This document shows, one piece after another, positions 44,965-53,718 of a DNA stretch of 64,000 nt; position 1 is the first letter of the stretch, and every line of letters begins with the position of its first letter. The notes under the pieces were generated by a model. The model was not told the DNA's origin. It saw only the letters and a list, made by a program, of their open reading frames with translations, and ran no database searches. The translations under genes and the position numbers were made by a program. Origin of the DNA: Spirochaetales bacterium (GTDB taxonomy: Bacteria; Spirochaetota; Spirochaetia; JABMQR01); assembly GCA_018399255.1 (NCBI GenBank), contig JAGYPA010000009.1, forward strand, positions 25,954-89,953. Direction: 5' to 3'.

Positions 44965-44993
44965 TTGCAAAAGGCTCTTGAATCATGTATGAT
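44965..44993 (+). promoter_or_regulatory. Promoter of the hexokinase gene
   Basis: TTGCAA (44965-44970) and TATGAT (44988-44993) with a 17-base spacer, 32 bases before the TTG start of hexokinase. The rest of the 386-base gap 44640-45025 is A+T-rich; I see nothing else in it. Confidence 0.7.
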
Positions 44994-45025
44994 CAAACAA
45001 GCAAATACCCACTTGGGAGAAGAGA

Positions 45026-46330
45026 TTGGAATCAATAATCAAGAAAACTGAAGCATTTCTTCAGCGACACACCATCGACCCGGATACCATTGACATGCAG
45101 CAGTCCTGTGATCAATTCATGCAGGAAATGAAACTCGGCCTGGCCGGGTCTGAAGCCTCTTTGCATATGCTGCCCACCTATATTACAATACATGACACCT
45201 TGCCGGTAGGTGAACCTGTCGTAGTCCTTGATGCCGGTGGAACAAACTTCCGTACCTGCACCGTGGAATTTGATCATGATTATCAACCGGTAATAACAAA
45301 TTTCAGAAAAACAAAAATGCCCGGTTTTGATCATGAAGTATCTGCAAATGAATTTTTCCAGATAATGGCGGACTTTGTAGCACCGGTAATACCTACAGGA
45401 AAAAAAATCGGCTTCTGCTTCTCATATGCAGCTGAAATTACCCCCGACAGAGACGGCCGGCTGCTCCACTTCTCCAAAGAAATCAAAGCTCCCGAAGTAA
45501 AAGGCAAAGTGATCGGCCAAAGTCTGCTGGAGACCCTCGGAAAAGAGAAAACTGCTCATATCGAAGGCCTTACCCTGCTGAACGATACCGTAGCAACCCT
45601 TCTGGCGGCAAAAGCCGCTGCAGCTGAAAAAACCTACAGCGGATATATCGGCTTTATTCTCGGAACAGGGACAAACACCTGCTACCTCGAGAGCAACCGG
45701 AACATCACAAAAGTATCAGGACTCAACCCCGAAGGCTCGCAGATAATCAACGTAGAGTCAGGAAGCTACGCATTTCCCGGAAGTGACCTGGATAAAAAAT
45801 TCTATGCAACAACCCGGGACCCCGGTACCTATCAATTTGAAAAACTGATATCAGGCGCATACCTCGGCCCCTACGCCGAAATGGTCATACAAGTGGCCCT
45901 GGATGAAAACCTTCTGAGTGAGGATTTCAGGCTGAATTTCAGCACCACAGGGAAAATTGATACCATAATCATGGACAGATTTCTCCATAATCCGGAAGAC
46001 GAAGCAGGTGAACTTGCCCGCTGCTGTGCTGGTCCCGAAGATGCGGCCGTGCTCTATCGCCTCCTCGATGCGATAATAGAACGGGCAGGAAAACTTACAG
46101 CGGTAAACCTATCTGCAGCAGTGCTGAAAGAGGACATCGGACGGCACCCCGCGCGACCTGCATGCATAAATGCAGATGGTACAACGTTTTACAAAACACA
46201 TAACTTGAAACAGTATACTGAATGCTATTTACATCAATTTCTTGCCCGAAAGCATGGACGGTATTATGACATCATATCAGTGGATAATGCTCCAATACTG
46301 GGAGCAGCAATAGCAGGATTAATGAATTAA
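45026..46330 (+). CDS. Hexokinase
   Basis: 434 residues, a eukaryote-like hexokinase of the kind known from spirochaetes. Phosphate 1 motif VVVLDAGGTNFRTCTVEF, KIGFCFSYAAEITPDRDGRLLHFSKEIKAP, sugar/phosphate 2 motif GLTLLNDTVATLLAA with the catalytic Asp, and GFILGTGTNTCYLE. It phosphorylates glucose or other hexoses with ATP in the cytosol. Translation starts at TTG (45026), placed after GGGAGAAGAG; the ATG codons further in would remove conserved residues. Its own promoter lies at 44965-44993. Confidence 0.93.
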   Translation: MESIIKKTEAFLQRHTIDPDTIDMQQSCDQFMQEMKLGLAGSEASLHMLPTYITIHDTLPVGEPVVVLDAGGTNFRTCTVEFDHDYQPVITNFRKTKMPGFDHEVSANEFFQIMADFVAPVIPTGKKIGFCFSYAAEITPDRDGRLLHFSKEIKAPEVKGKVIGQSLLETLGKEKTAHIEGLTLLNDTVATLLAAKAAAAEKTYSGYIGFILGTGTNTCYLESNRNITKVSGLNPEGSQIINVESGSYAFPGSDLDKKFYATTRDPGTYQFEKLISGAYLGPYAEMVIQVALDENLLSEDFRLNFSTTGKIDTIIMDRFLHNPEDEAGELARCCAGPEDAAVLYRLLDAIIERAGKLTAVNLSAAVLKEDIGRHPARPACINADGTTFYKTHNLKQYTECYLHQFLARKHGRYYDIISVDNAPILGAAIAGLMN

Positions 46331-46359
46331 ACCCGACAAAAAGCCTGATCAGCTGGATT

Positions 46360-46410
46360 TCCCAAAGATCATGGATCAAAGATCATAGATCAAAGATCAA
46401 AGATCATGGA
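46360..46410. repeat. Short repeats of AAGATCATGGATC before DUF6062 gene
   Basis: Four to five imperfect copies of a 7-15 bp unit around AAAGATCA(TGG)ATC run from 46360 into the start codon of the DUF6062 gene; the ATG used lies inside the last copy. Confidence 0.8.
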
Positions 46411-47173
46411 TCCCAAATACCGGGCAGCCATAGGAGGACGGGTAATTAAATACAAACTTGAAACCATACCTGTCTGGGATGCCCTTCAGGAAAACAATGA
46501 ATGCCTGCTCTGCACACTCATGGAAAAAGCTGAGAACCGCTATATCGACTATTATCTCGGCAGTTCTGTCATGAATCCGGAAACCCGGGTGCAAGTGAAT
46601 ACCACCGGATTCTGCCATACACACTACCAGGTTTTAACCAAAGCCGTCAAACCGCAAGCTCTCGGCCTGATAGCCAATACCCATCTTCAGGAGACAAGCA
46701 GACAGCTCGAACCGGAAATCCAGCGCCTGAAAAAAGCCGGCTCAGCAAAAAAAGCCCGCACAAGCATCAGTAAAATAGCACAGCTGCTCAAAGCACGGGA
46801 AACCGGTTGCCTTATCTGCTCCAGCATGGACACCGCTTTTAACCGTTATGCCTATACCCTGGCATACCTCTGGGGAAGTGATCAAGAGTTTAGAGCAGCT
46901 TACGCAAAAACCCGGGGCATCTGCCTTCATCATTTCCCTTTACTGATGGATATAGCCGAGAAAGCCCTCCAGAAACAAACCTTGCTGGACTTTTACCAGA
47001 ACATAACGGAACAAATGGAAAAACACCTCAGCGCGGCACTCGAAGAGGTCCATTGGATGACCCAGATGTTTAAATCTGAAAATCGAGACAAAGACTGGCG
47101 CGGATGTCAGGATGCCCATGAACGAGCCATACATCTGGAAACAGGGCGGGGACGGAGGAAGCAGGAAGTATGA
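46406..47173 (+). CDS. DUF6062 family protein
   Basis: 255 residues, no signal peptide or membrane segment. CxxC pairs are conspicuous: NNECLLCTLMEKAENRYIDYYLG, TGFCHTHYQVL, ETGCLICSSMDTAFNRY and GICLHHFPLL, repeated in two similar halves, each with a C-x-x-C pair followed by a Cys-(Leu)-His-His/Thr-His pair. That layout suggests a duplicated metal (zinc) site. The function of the family is unknown to me. No ribosome site is obvious because the start lies in a tandem repeat. The gene is 15 bases before ggt. Confidence 0.75.
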   Translation: MDPKYRAAIGGRVIKYKLETIPVWDALQENNECLLCTLMEKAENRYIDYYLGSSVMNPETRVQVNTTGFCHTHYQVLTKAVKPQALGLIANTHLQETSRQLEPEIQRLKKAGSAKKARTSISKIAQLLKARETGCLICSSMDTAFNRYAYTLAYLWGSDQEFRAAYAKTRGICLHHFPLLMDIAEKALQKQTLLDFYQNITEQMEKHLSAALEEVHWMTQMFKSENRDKDWRGCQDAHERAIHLETGRGRRKQEV

Positions 47174-47188
47174 GAGAAAGCAGGAACC

Positions 47189-48811
47189 ATGAAAAGCTTA
47201 ACTGACCCCGAAAGACTGCAGCAGTATCCTCACCCGTCAAGACGGGTGGTCACCGCTGCAGCGAACGGTATGGTGGCAACCTCCCAACATCTGGCAGCCC
47301 AGGCCGGACTGGACATGCTCAAACGCGGAGGCAGTGCAGCTGATGCAGCCGTAGCAGCCGCAGCAGTTCTTACCGTCGTTGAACCGACAGCAAATGGTAT
47401 TGGCAGTGACTGCTTCGCAATAATATCACATAATGGACACACTACAGGGCTGAACGCATCCGGGCCGTCTCCCCGGGGAATATCAGCCGATACACTCAAA
47501 CGCCGCGGTCTAAAGCAAATACCGAAGTATGGATGGCTTCCCGTCACCGTACCAGGCACCCCGGCAGGCTGGGAAGCCATAAGTCAGCGATATGGGCTGC
47601 TGCCGTTTTCAGAACTGATGAAGCCTGCGTGCAGATACGCCGAAGAAGGATTTCCAGTCAGTCCAGTAACTGCCTCATATTGGGCTCTTGCGGCAAAAAA
47701 CTATAAAAAGGCGAATTATGACGGAATAATTGATGAATGGTTCCGTGTGTTCACCCATGATGGAACCGCTCCACAGGCCGGCGAACTGTGGCGCCTGCCG
47801 GATCACGCCCGAACTCTGGCTGCAATAGGCAGTGAAGGCAGCAGGACTTTTTACCAGGGTGATATTGCCCGGAAAATTACGGCGGAAGCGGCGAGGGCAG
47901 GCGGATATCTGCATCTGTCCGATCTTGAGACATACACTCCCGATTGGGTTGAGCCAGTATCAATCAATTATCATGGATATACTATATGGGAGCTTCCGCC
48001 CAATGTGCAGGGTGTGATATCCCTGATGGCTCTCGGTATCCTGGATTCATTCGACTTATCCACAGCATCAGCAGAAACAGCCCTCCATTATCAGATTGAG
48101 GCGCTGAAAGCCGCCTTTATCGACGGACTCACCCATATAACTGATCCCCGCTACATGGAAATGCCGCTATCCTATCTTCTCAGTCCTGATTACTTCAAGA
48201 AGCGCAGATACTCTCTTGTCCGGAAGGCTGCCCTGCCCGAACCTGTTGCCTTGCCCGGCGGGGGGACTGTATACCTTGCAGCCGCCGATTCTTCTGGCAT
48301 GATGATTTCTTTTATCCAAAGCAACTACATGGGGTTTGGCAGCGGAGTTGTCATACCCGGAACCGGGATAGCCCTGCAGAACCGCGGCTTTTCATTCTCA
48401 CTTGATCCAGGTCACAGTAACTATCTGGAACCGGGAAAGAAAACCTATCATACCATCATGCCAGGATTCATCTCTTATGAAGGCCGTGCAGTGGGACCTT
48501 TCGGGGTTATGGGCGGCTACATGCAGCCGCAGGGACATGTACAGGTGGTTTTAAACATGGTAGATGGATCTTTGAATCCTCAAGCCGCTCTTGATGCACC
48601 CCGCTGGCAGTGGACCCAGGGAAAAAATCTGCTTATTGAAGATGAATATCCTGCGGCGTTCAGAAACTCACTTACTGATGCTGGACATATCATATCTATA
48701 CAGCCGAAAGGAAGCCTTTTCGGGAGAGGCCAGATTATTCTCAAGGATCAGCATGGTACTCTTTTCGGTGGTACCGACCCGAGAACTGACGGAGCGGTCT
48801 GTTCATGGTAA
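47189..48811 (+). CDS. ggt: Gamma-glutamyltransferase family protein
   Basis: 540 residues of the Ntn-hydrolase family: N-terminal half with RGGSAADAAVAAAAVLTVVEPTANGIGSDCFAII and PVTVPGTPAGWEAISQRYG, and the C-terminal half with LALQNRGFSFSLDPGHSNYLEPGKKTYHTIMPGF. The self-cleavage Thr is probably in GGGTVYLAAADSSGMMIS; the usual neighbouring Thr-His is Val-Tyr, as seen in the non-classical members. No signal peptide, so cytosolic. Family members act on glutathione or other gamma-glutamyl or cephalosporin-like substrates; the specific one is open. Confidence 0.88.
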   Translation: MKSLTDPERLQQYPHPSRRVVTAAANGMVATSQHLAAQAGLDMLKRGGSAADAAVAAAAVLTVVEPTANGIGSDCFAIISHNGHTTGLNASGPSPRGISADTLKRRGLKQIPKYGWLPVTVPGTPAGWEAISQRYGLLPFSELMKPACRYAEEGFPVSPVTASYWALAAKNYKKANYDGIIDEWFRVFTHDGTAPQAGELWRLPDHARTLAAIGSEGSRTFYQGDIARKITAEAARAGGYLHLSDLETYTPDWVEPVSINYHGYTIWELPPNVQGVISLMALGILDSFDLSTASAETALHYQIEALKAAFIDGLTHITDPRYMEMPLSYLLSPDYFKKRRYSLVRKAALPEPVALPGGGTVYLAAADSSGMMISFIQSNYMGFGSGVVIPGTGIALQNRGFSFSLDPGHSNYLEPGKKTYHTIMPGFISYEGRAVGPFGVMGGYMQPQGHVQVVLNMVDGSLNPQAALDAPRWQWTQGKNLLIEDEYPAAFRNSLTDAGHIISIQPKGSLFGRGQIILKDQHGTLFGGTDPRTDGAVCSW

Positions 48812-48834
48812 CTAAGGCAGCTAAAGGCAGCAGG

Positions 48835-48871
48835 CGGCTGGCACCTCAGGTGCAGGCACCTCAGATGCCTG
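48835..48871 (+). terminator. Hairpins after ggt
   Basis: Two overlapping stem-loops, GCACCTCAGGTGC and AGGCA-CCTCAGA-TGCCT, follow the ggt stop within 40 bases and are followed by GTTCACTTTATTAG. Possible terminator with a weak T-run. Confidence 0.45.
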
Positions 48872-48928
48872 TTCACTTTATTAGTACATGTTTACTCGCA
48901 TAACCAGAAATTATGCCGGGAGTGGATT

Positions 48929-49753
48929 ATGATCAAGAAAGAGAAGAAAGGGATTATCATCCCCCTTTATACCTATCCTGAACCTTCTATGGCTTATACG
49001 CGAAATAAAGCCCTTAAAGAGGGAGATAAGAAGCATCATGGTGTATTTGACTGGCACGCTGTCCTGAATCTTCATAAAAAGTATCCGCAGGTACCGGTTA
49101 TAGTAATAATCAATCCCGATAGCGGACCGGGAGAATTGTTCGAGCAGCTGTATAAAGTCGGGGCAGTCGCCATGAAGGAAGCAGGTATTACGGTTGTCGG
49201 GTATGTTTCAACAAAATATGCCGGAATGAGTTCATCGATAGGTCTTCCTCAGTATCCTATCTCTGCGGTCAAGGAAGATATCGATCTTTGGTATCGATAT
49301 TATCCCATGATTGATGGTCTTTTTTTTGATGAGATGGCAAAAGGGTTTGATCAGGAAGTACTGAACTATTATGCAAGAATACGTGACCTGGCCCGCTCGC
49401 GAGGAGCTCGGAAAATAATTATGAATCCCGGGAGTTACATAAACCACCGATGGTACAAACATGCCGTTGCCGATCTGTTTATAACCTGGGAACGTGAATC
49501 ATATCCGTTAATAGCGGATATGATTACAGAATTTGATTTTGATAAGAGGCTGACTAATGATTACTCCACTCTTAGATCTCCGGAGCGGGGATGCCTGATC
49601 ATTGGCCAGAAGGTCAAGTCGTATCCGGTGAAGTGGGTTCTTAAACCCTATTTTGACTGGATATACATTACTCCGAAACCCCTGGAACCTAATCCCTGGG
49701 ATCGTGTAGATCAAGCCGCCTTGGAAAAGCTCTTCAGGCTTTTGTCGAGATAG
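48929..49753 (+). CDS. Spherulin-4 (spherulation-specific family 4)-like protein
   Basis: 274 residues, a TIM-barrel-type sequence: GIIIPLYTYPEPSMAYTRNKAL, PQVPVIVIINPDSGPGELFEQ, ITVVGYVSTKYAGMSSSIG, DIDLWYRYYPMIDGLFFDEM, RKIIMNPGSYINHRWYKHAVADLFITWERESYP. These match the spherulation-specific family 4, which includes GH135-type galactosaminoglycan hydrolases of fungi. The acidic DE in LFFDEM is the expected active-site pair. The protein lacks a signal peptide, which is unusual for such a hydrolase, so a cytosolic role is possible. GGAG upstream of the ATG. Confidence 0.82.
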   Translation: MIKKEKKGIIIPLYTYPEPSMAYTRNKALKEGDKKHHGVFDWHAVLNLHKKYPQVPVIVIINPDSGPGELFEQLYKVGAVAMKEAGITVVGYVSTKYAGMSSSIGLPQYPISAVKEDIDLWYRYYPMIDGLFFDEMAKGFDQEVLNYYARIRDLARSRGARKIIMNPGSYINHRWYKHAVADLFITWERESYPLIADMITEFDFDKRLTNDYSTLRSPERGCLIIGQKVKSYPVKWVLKPYFDWIYITPKPLEPNPWDRVDQAALEKLFRLLSR

Positions 49754-49936
49754 CATAAAAGCAGCATCGAAATATTTTATAAAATACTCTTTTCCTGACC
49801 TGCCGTTACGATGAATTTCGCCGCTGTTAACCTATTAACCTATCAGCGCTATTAACAAGTTAATAATTCCTATGGTATAATATTACAATTGATTTACTCA
49901 AAGGGATTAAAGGTAACGCTGGATAAGGGTGAAAAT

Positions 49937-50356
49937 ATGGGATACCAATTCTATCATATGCTGCTGCATATAGGTAAAAGCGCAAAAGATGCAGGGTTCA
50001 AGGCTTTGGAACATGCCGGAATTCATCCCGGTCAGGCATGGCTGCTCGACGTAGTTGCTCGCTTTGGGCCAATTAAGCAGGCCGAAGCCGCCGCCGTTCT
50101 TAATGTGAGACTTCCTGCAGTTTCAAGAATGGTGAAAGGAATGGAGAGAGATGGACTGATAAACCGTGTGAGGAGTGAGAACGATGATCGAGTGGTACTT
50201 CTCTCACTTACGGCAGCTGGATTGGAATTACTGCCTCGTATCCGGGAAGCATGGAGTACGGTTGAGGAAAAGCTGATGGAAAGCTTTACAGAAGAGGAGA
50301 AAAAAACCTTCAGAAAACTGATGATTCAGGCAGCCGAAAATCTCACGAGTCGCTAG
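49937..50356 (+). CDS. MarR-family transcriptional regulator
   Basis: 139 residues from ATG 49937 (AGGGTG upstream; an in-frame TTG at 49889 adds 16 residues without a good ribosome site). The winged helix reads KQAEAAAVLNVRLPAVSRMVKGMERDGLINRVRSENDDRVVLLSLTAAG, complete with recognition helix and wing. The gene sits directly before the DUF134/NifX/MinD cluster with 134 bases between; the palindrome TGAACATATGTTCA in that gap is a likely target. Confidence 0.9.
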   Translation: MGYQFYHMLLHIGKSAKDAGFKALEHAGIHPGQAWLLDVVARFGPIKQAEAAAVLNVRLPAVSRMVKGMERDGLINRVRSENDDRVVLLSLTAAGLELLPRIREAWSTVEEKLMESFTEEEKKTFRKLMIQAAENLTSR

Positions 50357-50434
50357 TCCTCCTGGCGGAATGCAGAATTCTGATCAAAATATCAAAAAAA
50401 CAGCGTCAAATAGAAGTTTCATCAACATTGCCTC

Positions 50435-50463
50435 TTGACTTTTGAACATATGTTCATTATATT
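50435..50463 (+). promoter_or_regulatory. Promoter with palindromic operator before the DUF134 cluster
   Basis: TTGACT (50435-50440) and TATATT (50458-50463) with a 17-base spacer. The perfect 14-bp palindrome TGAACATATGTTCA (50443-50456) fills the spacer, so a bound protein would block RNA polymerase. The MarR gene just upstream or the DUF134 helix-turn-helix protein itself are candidate regulators. Confidence 0.75.
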
Positions 50464-50490
50464 ATAGTTGACAATTGAAAAGGATGTGTT

Positions 50491-50946
50491 ATGTCCCGAC
50501 CAAAGAAAGATCGTATTGTCCATCAGCCGCCGCTGTATGCGGATTTCAAACCGGCTGGAGTTCCAAACAGTCTTCTCGAAGAAGAACTGCTGGAGCTTGA
50601 TGAGTTTGAAGCGCTGCGCTTAACAGATTACCTGGGAATGGATCATATTGAAGCAGCCGAAGAGATGGAGATATCCAGGCCGACATTTACGCGATTGATA
50701 GAGTCTGCCCGGAAGAAAGTTGCCTCGTTTATTATTGAAGGAAGGCATCTTCAGATTGAAGGCGGTCAGATTCATTTTCGGGGAAATATTATTAAATGCA
50801 TGGATTGCGGACATATGATTGCTATAGGGTTTGGCAAAAAAATTGCAGCGTGTCCAGCCTGCGGATCGGTAAATCTTATTGATCTGGCTGGCGGATTCGG
50901 GCATGGAGCCTGCTGCAGGGGACATGGCCGTCAAGGCAGGAGGTAG
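50491..50946 (+). CDS. DUF134 family DNA-binding protein with zinc ribbon
   Basis: 151 residues. The N-terminal part (LLEEELLELDEFEALRLTDYLGMDHIEAAEEMEISRPTFTRLIESARKKVASFIIEG) is the DUF134 helix-turn-helix. The C-terminal half adds a ribbon with two pairs, CMDCGHMI and CPACGSVN, and a Gly/His/Cys tail (GHGACCRGHGRQG). Family members are probable regulators near iron-sulfur or metal genes. AAGGATG lies before the ATG. First gene of a cluster of four to six. Confidence 0.9.
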   Translation: MSRPKKDRIVHQPPLYADFKPAGVPNSLLEEELLELDEFEALRLTDYLGMDHIEAAEEMEISRPTFTRLIESARKKVASFIIEGRHLQIEGGQIHFRGNIIKCMDCGHMIAIGFGKKIAACPACGSVNLIDLAGGFGHGACCRGHGRQGRR

Positions 50947-50949
50947 TAT

Positions 50950-51300
50950 ATGCCGAGAGGAGATAGAAGCGGTCCAGATGGAATGGGCCCGAGGACAGGA
51001 AGAGCGGCTGGGTTTTGTTCAGGATTTGGAAGGCCGGGCTACATGAATCCAGCAGGTCGCGGCGGTTTGGGCTATCGAGGTATGGGATACGGTCGTATGG
51101 AGTACGGACGTGGATTTCATAATTTTAACGGACGCGGATATCGATGGAATACCGGATATTTCAATCCTGCATATGATGCGGAATTTGCCGGGGAACCACT
51201 TGATGAAAAATCGTATCTCGAACAAGAGCTGGAAGGAACAAAAAAACAACTGGAAGCTCTGGAGAAGAGACTTTCCGCACTGAATAAAGATGACAATTAG
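50950..51300 (+). CDS. DUF5320 family protein
   Basis: 116 residues. The N-terminus MPRGDRSGPDGMGPRTGRAAGFCSG is the typical DUF5320 signature, followed by a Gly/Tyr/Met-rich stretch (GRGGLGYRGMGYGRMEYG) and a C-terminal coiled coil (EQELEGTKKQLEALEKRLSALN). Usually found in the same cluster with DUF134 and NifX-like genes. Function unknown. It follows DUF134 after three bases. Confidence 0.88.
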   Translation: MPRGDRSGPDGMGPRTGRAAGFCSGFGRPGYMNPAGRGGLGYRGMGYGRMEYGRGFHNFNGRGYRWNTGYFNPAYDAEFAGEPLDEKSYLEQELEGTKKQLEALEKRLSALNKDDN

Positions 51301-51384
51301 TAATATCTACAGATTTTCTTTCGGATATTCAGTCTAGTCAGGTTGTTAATTATTTCTGACAGTTGATTTAGTTGATCTGCTCTG

Positions 51385-51425
51385 TTCCGGCGGTAGTAAA
51401 ATCTGTAACCGGCATACCGCCGGAA
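51385..51425 (+). promoter_or_regulatory. Hairpin upstream of the first NifX-like gene
   Basis: TTCCGGCGGTA (51385-51395) and TACCGCCGGAA (51415-51425) are a perfect 11-bp inverted repeat with a 19-base loop. No T-run follows, so a regulatory RNA structure or an operator is more likely than a terminator. It lies 30 bases before the NifX-like gene. Confidence 0.6.
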
Positions 51426-51454
51426 ATTTAAAAAAAACTCAGTAAGGATGAAAC

Positions 51455-51793
51455 ATGATACAGAGAATTGCCATACCCACTGCAAATGGACATATTTGTG
51501 CTCATTTCGGGCATTGCGAAGCATTTACCGTAGTTGAAACTGAAGACGGAAAAGTCAGCAGTTCTTATTTTGCAGATCCTCCCGAACATCAGCCCGGAAC
51601 TTATCCGAAATTTCTGGTATCATTGGGTGTCACAACGGTCATAGCAGGCGGTATGGGCTACAAGGCTCAGGAACTGCTCAGACAGAATGGCATTGAGGTT
51701 ATTATTGGTGCTTCAGGTGAAACCCCCAAGGCTCTTGTGGAAAAGTATCTGAAGGATGAATTGGAGAGCGGTGGAAATCTTTGTGACCATTAA
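51455..51793 (+). CDS. NifX/NifB C-terminal-type (dinitrogenase cofactor-like) protein
   Basis: 112 residues of the NifX/NifB/NafY fold: RIAIPTANGHICAHFGHCEAFTVVET, GVTTVIAGGMGYKAQELLRQNGIEVIIGASGETPKALVEKYL. The His-rich HFGHCEAF is where metal cofactors bind in relatives. No nitrogenase genes are in the window, so a role in iron-sulfur or molybdenum handling is inferred. First of two such genes in the cluster. Confidence 0.9.
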   Translation: MIQRIAIPTANGHICAHFGHCEAFTVVETEDGKVSSSYFADPPEHQPGTYPKFLVSLGVTTVIAGGMGYKAQELLRQNGIEVIIGASGETPKALVEKYLKDELESGGNLCDH

Positions 51794-51827
51794 TCCTGTT
51801 ACCCTATAAGATCTGGTTTCACTATAC

Positions 51828-51853
51828 AATTTCACCATAAAATTTCACCATAC
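51828..51853. repeat. 13-bp tandem duplication
   Basis: AATTTCACCATA(A/C) repeated twice in the gap between the NifX-like and MinD-like genes. Confidence 0.85.
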
Positions 51854-51880
51854 AAACTGCCTGGTATAGGTAAATAACTC

Positions 51881-52795
51881 ATGAACATAGCAATTGCCAG
51901 CGGAAAAGGCGGTACCGGAAAAACTACGGTATCAGTCAACTTGACTTCATATCTCTGCCGGACGCGGCCGGCTGTGCTCGTCGACCTTGATGTTGAAGAA
52001 CCCAATGCCGGGTTGTTCCTTGAAACTGAGGTCGTTAGTAAAACTATTACGTACAAACAAATACCCGTGTGGAACCAGGCAAGCTGCACGAGTTGCGGAT
52101 TATGTGCCCGGGTATGTGAATTCAATGCAGTTATCCAGATAAAGGATGATATCCTGATTTTCCCCGAACTTTGCCACAGCTGCGGAGCCTGCGTGGGACT
52201 TTGTCCCGCAAACGCGCTGGTTATGGAATCTAAGGAGATGGGAGTTATCACGCACAGCCGGAAAGAGAAGCTGGATTTTGTTGAAAGTCGCCTGAATCCC
52301 GGCGAAGAGCAGGCGGTTCCGCAAATACGCGAGACAAAGTCCTACCTTGCCAGGAATTTTAATGATTCCATGCTCTGCATAATGGATGCCCCCCCTGGAA
52401 CTTCCTGCCCGGTAGTTGAGGTTGTCCGTGATGCAGATGTTGTCCTTTTTGTTGCCGAACCGACACCCTTTGGTCTGCACGATTTACAGCTTGCGGTAAA
52501 AGCAGCCCGATCACTCGGAAAAGAGCCGGCGGTGATTATAAACCGGGTCGGAATCGGGAATGAGGATACGGAGAGCTTCTGTCGAGAACAATCACTGCGT
52601 GTTATAGCTCGAATCCCCAATGACCGGGAAATTGCTCGTTCCTATTCGGACGGTAAATTGCTGTTTGAAGAATTCCCATCCGTCAGATCGGCGATGGAAT
52701 CAGTCAAAGGATATCTTGATGAGGCGGAACAGCGGTTTTTCGCCAATCAGGCAAAAGCCAATCAGGCAAAAGTCAGACAAGAGATAAACCCATGA
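51881..52795 (+). CDS. MinD/Mrp-type ATPase with inserted 4Fe-4S ferredoxin domain
   Basis: 304 residues. Walker A ASGKGGTGKTTVSVNL, then an inserted ferredoxin domain with CTSCGLCARVCEFNAV and CHSCGACVGLCPANAL (two 4Fe-4S clusters), then the remaining ATPase core with MDAPPGTSCPVVEVV and VLFVAEPTPFGLHD. Such paired ATPases are thought to load or reduce iron-sulfur or cofactor targets. The C-terminus contains two copies of ANQAK from a 15-bp tandem repeat (52742-52771). It overlaps the next gene by four bases. Confidence 0.93.
   Translation: MNIAIASGKGGTGKTTVSVNLTSYLCRTRPAVLVDLDVEEPNAGLFLETEVVSKTITYKQIPVWNQASCTSCGLCARVCEFNAVIQIKDDILIFPELCHSCGACVGLCPANALVMESKEMGVITHSRKEKLDFVESRLNPGEEQAVPQIRETKSYLARNFNDSMLCIMDAPPGTSCPVVEVVRDADVVLFVAEPTPFGLHDLQLAVKAARSLGKEPAVIINRVGIGNEDTESFCREQSLRVIARIPNDREIARSYSDGKLLFEEFPSVRSAMESVKGYLDEAEQRFFANQAKANQAKVRQEINP
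52742..52771. repeat. 15-bp in-frame tandem duplication
   Basis: Two identical copies of GCCAATCAGGCAAAA in the last codons of the first MinD-like gene, encoding ANQAK twice. Confidence 0.95.
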
Positions 52796-53682
52796 AAGAG
52801 ATTGTAGTTATATCAGGCAAGGGCGGAACAGGAAAAACATCAGTGACAGCATCTCTGGCGATTCTGGGGGGAGAGAGTCTGGTAGTTGCCGATTGTGATG
52901 TTGATGCGGCTAATCTGCACCTGCTTCTAACTCCCGAAGTTCAGTATCGGGAGGACTTCTACAGCGGCAAAGAGGCCGAGATCAATCCCCGGATTTGCAC
53001 CGATTGTGGAATCTGTGCCGAAGTATGTCATTATGGGGCTATATTACAGCCGACGGATACCGGACAATGGATAATTGATAAGAATCGATGTGAAGGCTGT
53101 GGATACTGCAGTCATGTCTGCCCTGCTTCTGCAATTACTCTATCAAGTGCATACTCCGGGGAGTGGTTCAGATCGAAGACCAGAACCGGGGGCTTTATGG
53201 TGCATGCGGAACTTGCAGCAGGGGCTGATAATTCAGGCAAGCTGGTTGCCAGAGTCAAAAACGAGGCAAGAAAATCAGCCAATGAGGCCGGAGCTGATTA
53301 TGTTCTTGTAGACGGCTCGCCGGGAATAGGCTGTCCGGTCATATCCTCACTTTCTGGGGCTGCATTTGTAGTACTGGTTACTGAGCCGACAAAATCCGCC
53401 CTGCATGACCTTCGCAGGGTATATGAGATAGTCAGGAAATTTTCGATTTCTGCCGGCTGCGTCATTAATAAAGCGGACCTGAATCCTGGGGTAGAGAATG
53501 AGATTCTGGGTTTCCTGCAGGAGGAGAACATACCCCTGTTGGGAACGCTTCCCTACGATTCGGTTTTTTCCGAAGCTATGACAGCCGGAATGACTATAGT
53601 TGAGTATACCCGAGGGGAAATAACCGGAAGGGTAGAGGATATCTGGGAGCATCTTTTGCGTGAAGTCAGCTCGAGGAAATAA
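52792..53682 (+). CDS. MinD/Mrp-type ATPase with ferredoxin domain, second copy
   Basis: 296 residues. Walker A ISGKGGTGKTSVTASL, ferredoxin insert with CTDCGICAEVCHYGAI and CEGCGYCSHVCPASAI, then VDGSPGIGCPVISSLSG and VLVTEPTKSALHDLRRVYEIV. It has the same layout as its neighbour but is clearly diverged, so an obligate hetero-pair is likely. ATG overlaps the upstream stop (ATGA). Confidence 0.93.
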   Translation: MKEIVVISGKGGTGKTSVTASLAILGGESLVVADCDVDAANLHLLLTPEVQYREDFYSGKEAEINPRICTDCGICAEVCHYGAILQPTDTGQWIIDKNRCEGCGYCSHVCPASAITLSSAYSGEWFRSKTRTGGFMVHAELAAGADNSGKLVARVKNEARKSANEAGADYVLVDGSPGIGCPVISSLSGAAFVVLVTEPTKSALHDLRRVYEIVRKFSISAGCVINKADLNPGVENEILGFLQEENIPLLGTLPYDSVFSEAMTAGMTIVEYTRGEITGRVEDIWEHLLREVSSRK

Positions 53683-53718
53683 TAATTTTTTGTTACACAT
53701 AGATAAGGAGATAATGCA

